Shown piece after piece: positions 1-5,298 of a DNA stretch of 8,204 nt. The number at the start of each line of letters is the position of its first letter. The first letter of the stretch is position 1. Under the pieces are notes generated by a model. The model saw only the letters and a list, made by a program, of their open reading frames with translations. It did no database searches and had not been told where the DNA came from. The translations under genes were made by a program, and so were the position numbers. The stretch comes from Chitinophagaceae bacterium. GTDB lineage: Bacteria > Bacteroidota > Bacteroidia > Chitinophagales > Chitinophagaceae. The stretch is from the NCBI GenBank assembly GCA_947459455.1, contig CANHEC010000075.1, positions 1 to 8,204 on the forward strand, in the 5' to 3' direction.

Positions 1-1601
1 GTATCGGCCGATACGCCCAGCATGCTGGCGATGTGTTTGTTGCCGATGCCCAGCTTAATCAGGGCAGCCATGCGCAGATCGGCCGGGGTGGCCTCGGGTG
101 CCAGCTGCTGCAGGCGCATAAAAAACTGCGGATACACCCGATCGAACATGGCCCGAAAGCGCAGCCAGTCTTCTTCGGTCAGTATTGTTTGCGATAGCAG
201 CTCGGCCGGCTGCAGTGGTTGCATTTGCCGCTCCAGCTGTTCTATCAGCTCGGTTTTTTCTACTACGTGCTGCATGTATTCGGCCAGTTGCTCGGCGGCT
301 GCCTGTGCCAGCAGGGTTTGCTGTGCCAGCTGCTGCTGCAGCAGGGCCTGCTGGTGCTGCTTGCGCTGGTATAGTACATATCCTATCACCGCAGTTAGCA
401 GCAGGCCCGCCAGCAGCAGGTATCGCTGTTGGCGTTCGGCTTGTTGGGCCGCCAGCAGCTCATTGCGTTGCAGGTTGGCTTTTTCAAAGGCCAGTTCGGT
501 TTGCACCACATCGTAGCGGCTGCGGCTCAGCACGGCTTGCAGCGAGTCGTGCAGGTGCTGGTAGTGCTGCCAGTAGGGGGCTGCTTCGGCGTATTGCTGC
601 ATGCTGGCCAGCACTTCGGCCAGTGTGCGGGCTGCCGCCAGCGGGTACTGGGGCTGGTAGTAGCTGGCTGGCTCGGTGCACAGGCGGTAGGCTTCGCGGG
701 CTGTGCGCAGTGCTTCGGCTGGGCGGCTTTCAGCCAGGTGTATACTGGCTATTCGCTGCAGGGTATTGCCGGCGCTGGGCAGGTCGTTTCGCTGCAGGGC
801 ACGTTCGTAGTCTTGCTGTAGCAGCGGCATGGCGGCATTGTAGCGCTGCTGTAGCTGGTACAGGTGGCCCAGGTTGCCGCCTACAATGGCTTGCCAGTCG
901 GTATTGGCACGCTGCTGCGCCCAAAGCAGGGCGGTGTCGTACCAGGCTTTGGCATCGTCGTATTGCTGCAGCCGCTGGTAGCTCATGGCTATCAGGTTGG
1001 GCATGGCGTACAGGCGGCCATCGGTGGGGCGGGGCTCGTTGCTGTTCAGTGCTTGTTTTACAAATCCAATGCTGCGTTCATACTCTTCCATCCTGAAAAA
1101 GAGATCGCCCAGCCGCCTCAACAGCTCCGCATTGCCGGCATATAGATCCGTACCGGTTTGCTGGCGCAGTTCCCATGTTTTCAGAAAATAAAAGACGGCC
1201 TTTTCATTAGGTCCGCAGCGGCTGTACTTATCCGCCAGCGCATAGTAGCAGGCGGCCAGCAGTTCTTCGTTTTGCAGGGCAGTGGCTGTATTACTGGCTT
1301 GCAGCAGGTTGGGCAGGGCCGAATCGCAGGCCAGCTTGGGCGCTACCATGCTGTGCAGTACCGTGGCCCTTGCAGCCCGGTGGTCAGGCGCTTTTCGGCT
1401 CAGCATGGCCAGGGTATCCAGCACGGCTGTGCGCAGCGGCCTCGGCAGCGCTATCATCAGCTCGTATAGCTGCCATAGTCGCCTGCCCTCTCCGGGCTGG
1501 GTTTGCTGCAGTGTTTGCTGCCAGCCGGGCGGCAGCGTTTGGGCATGGCCAATGCTTACTGCAATGCAGCAGGCAGCGGCTAGTATCCATCGGGCCATCA
1601 T
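1..1601 (-). CDS. Membrane-anchored TPR regulator with C-terminal LuxR-type HTH (C-terminus cut by window edge)
   Basis: The reading frame is open from ATG at 1601 to the left edge: 533 codons plus two bases, with no stop, so the gene is partial at its 3' end. Visible in order: a signal peptide (residues 1-21, hydrophobic core then GHAQ); an alpha-helical region with degenerate TPR motifs (about 60-370, e.g. LRRLGDLFFRMEEYERSI near residue 160); one membrane helix (about 392-410, LLLAGLLLTAVIGYVLY); a Gln/Leu-rich coiled coil (411-470); and a C-terminal segment from about 474 starting EEDWLRFRAMFDRVYPQFF and reaching ADLRMAALIKLGIGNKHIAS. That last pattern is typical of Bacteroidota TPR regulators, where the IGNKHIASMLGVS-like stretch is the LuxR/GerE-type helix-turn-helix. 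The family architecture implies a periplasmic TPR sensor and a cytoplasmic DNA-binding domain in one chain. Its start lies 41 nt after the stop of the fibre-like gene, so co-transcription is plausible. The second ATG (1598) is an equally possible start. The ligand and target genes are unknown. Confidence 0.88.
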   Translation of the reverse strand, partial: MMARWILAAACCIAVSIGHAQTLPPGWQQTLQQTQPGEGRRLWQLYELMIALPRPLRTAVLDTLAMLSRKAPDHRAARATVLHSMVAPKLACDSALPNLLQASNTATALQNEELLAACYYALADKYSRCGPNEKAVFYFLKTWELRQQTGTDLYAGNAELLRRLGDLFFRMEEYERSIGFVKQALNSNEPRPTDGRLYAMPNLIAMSYQRLQQYDDAKAWYDTALLWAQQRANTDWQAIVGGNLGHLYQLQQRYNAAMPLLQQDYERALQRNDLPSAGNTLQRIASIHLAESRPAEALRTAREAYRLCTEPASYYQPQYPLAAARTLAEVLASMQQYAEAAPYWQHYQHLHDSLQAVLSRSRYDVVQTELAFEKANLQRNELLAAQQAERQQRYLLLAGLLLTAVIGYVLYQRKQHQQALLQQQLAQQTLLAQAAAEQLAEYMQHVVEKTELIEQLERQMQPLQPAELLSQTILTEEDWLRFRAMFDRVYPQFFMRLQQLAPEATPADLRMAALIKLGIGNKHIASMLGVSAD

Positions 1602-1605
1602 GGCG

Positions 1606-1613
1606 CCAAGTTA
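1606..1613 (-). promoter_or_regulatory. Possible Bacteroidota -7 element before the TPR-HTH regulator gene
   Basis: On the minus strand the octamer TAACTTGG ends 4 nt before the ATG at 1601. It differs at one position from the Bacteroidota -7 consensus TAnnTTTG. It would give a very short or leaderless transcript. No good TTG -33 element was recognised at the expected distance, and it overlaps the arm of the inverted repeat next to it, so the call is weak. Confidence 0.25.
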
Positions 1614-1638
1614 GCAAGCCATCGGCATACCGGCTTGC
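1614..1638. terminator. Short inverted repeat in the 41-nt gap; weak terminator or attenuator candidate
   Basis: GCAAGCC (1614-1620) and GGCTTGC (1632-1638) are perfect 7-bp inverted arms. A smaller CGG/CCG pairing inside can extend the hairpin with a bulge. It sits just after the stop codon of the fibre-like gene (1643) and just before the regulator start. Neither strand has a run of T after the stem, so it is not a standard intrinsic terminator. It could reduce read-through, protect the mRNA end, or bind a protein. Confidence 0.3.
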
Positions 1639-1642
1639 CTCG

Positions 1643-2653
1643 TCAGGGTATTACATAAAAGATGCTGCACGCAAAAAAGCCGCTGTTGGCACTACCGCTC
1701 CACAGGGCCGCGGGTCCGCTGATGCTGGGGCGGATGGCAATGGTACCATCGCCGCGTACTTGCAGTACACCTGTTCCCTGCGTTCCATTTACCTGCACTT
1801 GTATGGGCTGGCGTACCGTATTGGCTGGCCTGAAGCGGGCCGGCAGGGCAGTGTTGTACACCAATTCCAACGCACCGGTTGCATTCATGGTGGTATTGTC
1901 TGCCGTCAGGGTTACACATACCATGTTGCCGGTGCGTACTACGCGTACCACCTGGCCTGTGCTATAGGTATTGTTGCCAAAGCCCCAATTGCCCGAAAAG
2001 GTCGCTACTTCATAATGGTTAAGTGGCGTACGCACACCGCCACCCGCCGGTAGCAAAATGCCGCCATCCAGCCGGGCCTCGCCACTTACGTGCAGTGGAG
2101 ATAGCGGATTGGTGAGGCCCGAACCAATGCCGACATGGCCGTTCGGAAGCAAATAGAGCTCCGCGCCGCCGATGACTGTACCAGCTCGCAGCCACAGGTT
2201 GTTGCCATTGCTACTGCTGAGGTTGGCACCTACGGGTGTTTGCTGCAAAATCAACTCACCATTGGGGTTGCTGAGGCGCAGGTCGGCATTGCCTTCGCCA
2301 CGGTGAAAGCGGGCTATCGTGGCATTTGTTTGCTCCACACTAATGACGTGCAGCGTGGCCGAAGGGTTGCCGTTGTTGATACCTGCCCGTCCGTTGATGC
2401 CCAGGTAGAGCACATTGTCGCGAATGTTGGTGGCAGCAAAGTTCAGTCCCACCAAATCGGGCATGTCGATGTGCCAGCGGGGCGCATCTGTCAGGTCGTG
2501 AAAAGCCAGCAGCTGGCTGATGGGATTGGGTGCCGTACCCTCGCCCCGAATGGTGAGCGGTCGGGTGGGACTGGTAGTACCGATGCCGACAAATTGCGCA
2601 AAACCGCCGCTGCCGGCGTACATCAAAACGAACAGGAGGAGTAGTTTTTTCAT
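1643..2653 (-). CDS. Secreted fibre-like protein with GIGTT repeats and phage tail-fibre-tip-like C-terminus
   Basis: The frame is open upstream to 2737, but the start is placed at ATG 2653 because it begins a clean signal peptide (MKKLLLLFVLMYAGSGGFAQ); this gives 336 aa. Three motifs of the G-I-G/N...P...L-H/T-V/I kind occur near residues 22-35, 91-103 and 174-189. Such motifs are frequent in Bacteroidota surface proteins and phage fibre shafts, where they form intertwined trimeric beta structures. The last ~110 residues (LVYNTALPARFRPANTV at 264-280, then VLQVRGDGTIAI near 296-307 and a final FFACSIFYVIP) resemble the beta-sandwich tip of phage tail-fibre receptor-binding proteins (LPxxYRP...G.L.I..dGti...sxxY). 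From this I infer an extracellular, possibly trimeric adhesin or carbohydrate-binding protein. No S74 peptidase or type IX sorting domain was seen. It follows the small membrane-protein gene by 10 nt and precedes the regulator by 41 nt. Confidence 0.8.
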   Translation of the reverse strand: MKKLLLLFVLMYAGSGGFAQFVGIGTTSPTRPLTIRGEGTAPNPISQLLAFHDLTDAPRWHIDMPDLVGLNFAATNIRDNVLYLGINGRAGINNGNPSATLHVISVEQTNATIARFHRGEGNADLRLSNPNGELILQQTPVGANLSSSNGNNLWLRAGTVIGGAELYLLPNGHVGIGSGLTNPLSPLHVSGEARLDGGILLPAGGGVRTPLNHYEVATFSGNWGFGNNTYSTGQVVRVVRTGNMVCVTLTADNTTMNATGALELVYNTALPARFRPANTVRQPIQVQVNGTQGTGVLQVRGDGTIAIRPSISGPAALWSGSANSGFFACSIFYVIP

Positions 2654-2663
2654 GGGAGCTTTT

Positions 2664-2912
2664 TTATGTGTGCTTGATGAATGAAATAGAACAGGCAGGA
2701 GCGGACAGGCCAGGACAGCCGGTGCCACGGTGGGCACCGGCTGGAGCGTGGGTGGTTTGCGGTGGGGGCTGCTCCAGCTGCTGCTGCAGGTGGCGGGTGC
2801 GGCGGTAGCTGTCGGCCAGCTGTACCAGCAGCCACAGCATACAGGCCAGTAGTATGGGCAGCCACCAGTAGTGGCGCCAGGTGTGTGGTTTTAAAAAAGG
2901 GAACTTGGCCAT
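2664..2912 (-). CDS. Probable small single-pass membrane protein, function unknown
   Basis: An 82-residue frame from ATG 2912 (the frame is open upstream to an ATG at 2948). It begins MAKFPFLKPHTWRHYW, followed by one strong membrane helix (about 16-34, WWLPILLACMLWLLVQLA), then a charged Arg/Gln-rich helix (SYRRTRHLQQQLEQ) that could be a short coiled coil. The last ~35 residues are Pro/Ala/Gly-rich and less protein-like, and they overlap a perfect DNA hairpin (2716-2743), so the true end or the reality of the gene is uncertain. The stop lies 10 nt before the fibre-like gene, which suggests one transcript. By charge, the short basic N-terminus and the Arg-rich segment after the helix leave topology ambiguous. 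No family was recognised. An overlapping frame (2650-3042) is judged less likely because it has low-complexity Ala/Pro content. Confidence 0.45.
   Translation of the reverse strand: MAKFPFLKPHTWRHYWWLPILLACMLWLLVQLADSYRRTRHLQQQLEQPPPQTTHAPAGAHRGTGCPGLSAPACSISFIKHT
2716..2743. repeat. Perfect 11-bp hairpin upstream of the fibre-like gene
   Basis: CAGCCGGTGCC (2716-2726) and GGCACCGGCTG (2733-2743) are exact inverted arms around a 6-nt loop. The hairpin starts about 63 nt before the fibre-like gene ATG and falls inside the 3' half of the small membrane-protein frame. There is no T tract on either side, so a classical terminator is unlikely. It could be an mRNA processing or attenuation structure, or an operator. 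Confidence 0.6.
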
Positions 2913-2972
2913 CGTGCTCGTTGAAAGACAAGCACCAAAGTGCAGCATCGGCCGAAGAAAAGCCTACCCAAA

Positions 2973-3016
2973 GGCGTGGCAAAGCGAGGCAGGCGGCGTG
3001 GCAAAACGAGGCAAGG
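2973..3016. repeat. Two tandem 22-bp repeats
   Basis: GGCGTGGCAAAGCGAGGCAG begins at 2973 and returns at 2995 as GGCGTGGCAAAACGAGGCAA. The period is 22 bp and 19 of 22 positions match. The pair lies between the terminator of the upstream TPR gene and the start of the small membrane-protein gene, that is, in the presumed promoter region of the 2912-1 transcription unit. Confidence 0.6.
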
Positions 3017-3040
3017 GCCCGGGCGGTCCATTTACCAAGC

Positions 3041-3070
3041 AAAAAAGACCGGCCGCAGGGCCGATCTTTT
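3041..3070 (-). terminator. Intrinsic terminator of the secreted TPR gene
   Basis: On the minus strand GATCGGCC, loop CTGC, GGCCGGTC forms an 8-bp stem with one G-T wobble. An A-rich flank precedes it and TTTTTT follows (plus strand 3041-3046). It lies about 30 nt after the stop codon of the gene ending at 3102. This is a textbook rho-independent layout and separates that gene from the 2912-1 unit. Confidence 0.85.
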
Positions 3071-3101
3071 CAGAGAAGGAGGATGATGGTAGTAGCCACC
3101 G

Positions 3102-4253
3102 CTACAGCCCGGCATCGCTGATCGATTTGCTCAGCTTGTCGCCCAGGCCACTATCTACGCTGCGCAGGGTTTCCAGCAGGCGGCGGGCATTGCTCCCATC
3201 CCGCTGTGCTACATAGCTCAGGCCGCCGTAGTACAGGCTTAGTTTGTGTTTGCTGTCTATCGCCAGCGCCTTTTGCAGGTAGCTGTTGGCATCGCTGTAT
3301 TGGCCCAGTCTGTATTTGGCATACAGTATTTCGGCCAGCGAGGCAATGCTGTTCGGGTTGGTCGCCAGCGCTTTTTCCAGCATTGGTACAGCTTCGCTAA
3401 AGCGCCCCAGCGAGTTGTAGCACCAGCCAATACCAAACAGCGTACCCACATTAGGATTACTGTATTGCTCGTTTGCTTTTTTGTAAGCATCCAGTGCCTC
3501 ATTCACCTTGGCTGGTTTGTACAGCAGGCGGTACGCATCGCCCATGCCTTTGTAGGCTGTGCCATTGCCGGTAGCTTCCTGCAAGGCCGATTGCTGGTAG
3601 GCGTATATAGCACTATCCGCTTGCTGGCGCTTGTAGTAGGAAAAGCCTATTTCATTGTAGCTATTAGCAGTTGGCTTTATCTGCACTGCTTTGCGCAGGG
3701 CCCACAGGGCATTGTCGTATTGGCCCAGGCTATTGTAGGTGTAGCCCAATCGGTTAAAGGCACTTTCCATTTGGGTATTGGCTTCCACAGCTCGCAGGTA
3801 GTAGCTGGCTGCCTCCTGCCACTTATCGGCATTCAGCCTCAGGTCGCCCATTTCTTTCAGGGCGTTGGCGTACCGCGGGTTCATGTCCAGGCACTTGGTA
3901 TACCACTCTTCGGCTTGTGCCAGTTGGTTGGTATTGTCGGCTGCATAGCCCAGTTCAAAATACAGGTTGGCATTGTACCCATTCAGGTCGGCAGCCCGCT
4001 GCAGGTACTCCAGCGCCAGTGGGTATTGCCTGGTTTCGTTGTATAGCCATCCCAGTTGAAAAAAGGCTTCATAGTTCGATTTATCAAGCTTGCGGGCCTG
4101 TTGGTAAGCATCAATAGCCTCGGTGTATTTTTTCGATTCCCGCAGTTGTTTGCCTTTGGCCAGCCAATCGCTTACGCTGGTTTGTGCCATACTGTGCAGG
4201 GACAGCAATAGCCCCAGGCACAGCAGCCGGGCGGCTTGTGTTATGCTCTTCAT
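3102..4253 (-). CDS. Secreted protein built of about ten TPR repeats
   Basis: 383 residues starting at ATG 4253, the first residue of a clear signal peptide (residues 1-24, ending SLHSMAQ). The rest is nearly all tetratricopeptide repeats of about 34 residues. Examples are ACDs such as LAKGKQLRESKKYTEAIDAY (31-50), LGWLYNETRQYPLALEYLQR (67-86), LGYTYNSLGQYDNALWALRK (169-188), IGWCYNSLGRFSEAVPMLEK (275-294) and YAKYRLGQYSDANSYLQKAL (311-330). TPR solenoids are protein-protein interaction scaffolds; no catalytic domain, membrane helix or DNA-binding domain was seen. The likely location is the periplasm or the outer-membrane inner face. It has its own terminator (3041-3070) and a long gap upstream, so it is probably monocistronic. 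A specific partner cannot be named. Confidence 0.9.
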   Translation of the reverse strand: MKSITQAARLLCLGLLLSLHSMAQTSVSDWLAKGKQLRESKKYTEAIDAYQQARKLDKSNYEAFFQLGWLYNETRQYPLALEYLQRAADLNGYNANLYFELGYAADNTNQLAQAEEWYTKCLDMNPRYANALKEMGDLRLNADKWQEAASYYLRAVEANTQMESAFNRLGYTYNSLGQYDNALWALRKAVQIKPTANSYNEIGFSYYKRQQADSAIYAYQQSALQEATGNGTAYKGMGDAYRLLYKPAKVNEALDAYKKANEQYSNPNVGTLFGIGWCYNSLGRFSEAVPMLEKALATNPNSIASLAEILYAKYRLGQYSDANSYLQKALAIDSKHKLSLYYGGLSYVAQRDGSNARRLLETLRSVDSGLGDKLSKSISDAGL

Positions 4254-4272
4254 GTTGGTAGGTTTGCTTGGC

Positions 4273-4280
4273 TAAAGGTA
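4273..4280 (-). promoter_or_regulatory. Possible -7 element for the secreted TPR gene
   Basis: TACCTTTA followed by G on the minus strand resembles the Bacteroidota -7 consensus TAnnTTTG, with one mismatch. It leaves 19 nt before the ATG at 4253, which suits a short leader. No convincing -33 TTG was found at the usual distance. Confidence 0.3.
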
Positions 4281-4426
4281 GCTCACATCGGCAGGGGGCA
4301 GATACCTTGCAGCGGGTATATTTCGGGCAGCCACGCCAGCCCAGGCACAGCAGCCAAACCAAAAAGATGAGGAAAGGCGGGGGCTGTCAGCTGTAGTACC
4401 ACGCTCAGCTGTGTTCCCGCCTTCCG

Positions 4427-4465
4427 CACTACTCCTCCCGCGCAGGGGCGGGGTGCGGGGTAGTG
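4427..4465. repeat. GC-rich imperfect palindrome, REP-like
   Basis: CACTACTCC (4427-4435) pairs with GGGGTAGTG (4457-4465) over 9 bp with one wobble. Inside, CCCGC (4437-4441) pairs with GCGGG (4448-4452). This two-tier GC-rich hairpin with short side loops and no T tract is like repetitive extragenic palindromes found in many bacterial genomes. Only one copy is in the window, so its repeated nature is an inference. Confidence 0.4.
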
Positions 4466-4572
4466 TCGTCAGTCGGGCAGCCCATGGGCTACAGTGCACC
4501 GCCCGGCAGGCGATAGTGGGTGCTAGTATTGGGCGCTTCCCGCACCAGTAGCCACTGTTGTTTTACACTTGC

Positions 4573-4599
4573 GCAAAAAAAAGCGGCGCTTTGCGCCGC
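4573..4599 (-). terminator. Strong intrinsic terminator of the outer-membrane gene pair
   Basis: On the minus strand GCGGCGC, loop AAA, GCGCCGC is a perfect 7-bp GC stem (4583-4599), followed at once by TTTTTTTT (plus strand 4575-4582). It begins 16 nt after the stop codon at 4616. It ends the transcript of the two predicted beta-barrel genes. Confidence 0.92.
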
Positions 4600-4615
4600 A
4601 TTCCTCACACAGTGT

Positions 4616-5227
4616 TCATCGTTTGTTAAGCCAAATGCCCAGGGTAAGATTGGTAAGCAGCCAAACGCTGGTATGATTGGTGCGCTGCACATTGCCGCTG
4701 GCTCCGGGTACCAGCGCCCGGCCAAACGATACCGCCGGCCCCAGGCCCAAATCGAGGCTGAACCTGCCTTTGTAGTTGCGCTGAAATCCCCACACAAAAG
4801 CAGCCGTGTAAATGCCGCGCAGCTTCTCTTCTGTGAGATGGTCGTCGGCCATTGCGTTTTTCGAAAAATTGACCATGGCCACAGGTGCCAGGTAGTTCAG
4901 GCTGTTCAGATCGGTACGCCTGCCTTGCTGCCGGCGCCTGGCATAGTTGTAGTAAAACCGATACTCCGCCGACATAGAAGGTGATAGCGTGAAGCTGGCG
5001 TCAAGGCCGCTGCCGGCGCCCCAGAATAGTGAAAAAGAGGGGCTGGCAAAAGCATGCAGCAGCAGCGTTTGCTGCCGGCCGGTCGGAACTTCAAAACTAA
5101 AGCCTGGTGCCAGCAGAGTGGCTTTGGCTACCGGTACCACTATACGGCTACTATCGGGCTGTGCACACAGGGCCACACTCAGCAGGCAGCCGGCTATCAG
5201 GGTACTTGTCTTACGCAGCAACTTCAT
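4616..5227 (-). CDS. Predicted small outer-membrane beta-barrel protein
   Basis: 203 residues from ATG 5227. The frame is open to 5272, but 5227 is chosen because it starts a standard signal peptide (KLLRKTSTLIAGCLLSVALCAQ). The mature part alternates hydrophobic and polar residues in strand-like stretches (LLAPGFSFEV, SPSFSLFWGAGSGLDASF, MSAEYRFYYNYARRR, NYLAPVAMVNF, YTAAFVWGFQR, FSLDLGLGPAVSFG, VWLLTNLTLGIWL). The segment around residues 86-121 (EYRFYYNYARRRQQGRRT...NYLAP) matches a pattern I recall from uncharacterised Bacteroidota outer-membrane proteins, in which an EYR-YYN-RR-GK-T loop is followed by NYLA. The exact family name is not claimed. It lies 71 nt downstream of another barrel gene and is followed by a strong terminator, so the two are probably co-transcribed. 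No enzymatic motif was seen. Confidence 0.78.
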   Translation of the reverse strand: MKLLRKTSTLIAGCLLSVALCAQPDSSRIVVPVAKATLLAPGFSFEVPTGRQQTLLLHAFASPSFSLFWGAGSGLDASFTLSPSMSAEYRFYYNYARRRQQGRRTDLNSLNYLAPVAMVNFSKNAMADDHLTEEKLRGIYTAAFVWGFQRNYKGRFSLDLGLGPAVSFGRALVPGASGNVQRTNHTSVWLLTNLTLGIWLNKR

Positions 5228-5298
5228 CTGGTTCCAGGTTCTTTTAGTTGGTGATATTTTTTGTAAGGTCATTCATCGCAAGCGGGTCGTTTGCTGCA

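Larger units (their letters stand above)
4254..4572. other. Gene-poor intergenic region
   Basis: No convincing gene was found in this stretch. It holds the upstream region of the TPR gene, a GC-rich palindrome (4427-4465) and, next to the terminator at 4573, a short stretch readable on the minus strand (about 4489-4570, including REAPNTSTHYRLPGG) without a plausible start. Frames on the minus strand between 4272 and 4499 are rich in Pro/Ala/Arg and look like non-coding GC-rich DNA. Confidence 0.6.

Noticed and set aside
185..1096. Long plus-strand open frame opposite the regulator gene
   Set aside because: Very Ala/Arg/Gly/Cys-rich, lies antisense to a well-supported TPR-HTH gene, and shows no domain; a GC-rich shadow frame.
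1370..2053. Plus-strand frame spanning the end of the fibre gene and the start of the regulator
   Set aside because: It crosses two supported minus-strand genes and their gap, and its composition is not protein-like.
2654..2737. N-terminal extension of the fibre-like protein (28 residues from 2737)
   Set aside because: The extension would bury the signal peptide behind 28 residues; the start at 2653 gives a standard signal peptide.
2973..3016. CRISPR-like repeat
   Set aside because: Only two directly adjacent copies without a spacer between them, and no cas genes in view.
2650..3042. Alternative 130-residue minus-strand frame overlapping the small membrane gene
   Set aside because: Runs across the 22-bp repeats and up to the terminator, is Ala/Pro low-complexity, and lacks the clean membrane helix with flanking charges seen in the chosen frame.
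3246..4046. 266-residue plus-strand frame opposite the TPR gene
   Set aside because: Antisense shadow of a clear ten-repeat TPR protein; no domain of its own.
4272..4499. 75-residue minus-strand frame in the intergenic gap
   Set aside because: Composition is Arg/Ala/Pro/Ser-rich and the frame passes through the GC-rich palindrome; no start context or motif.
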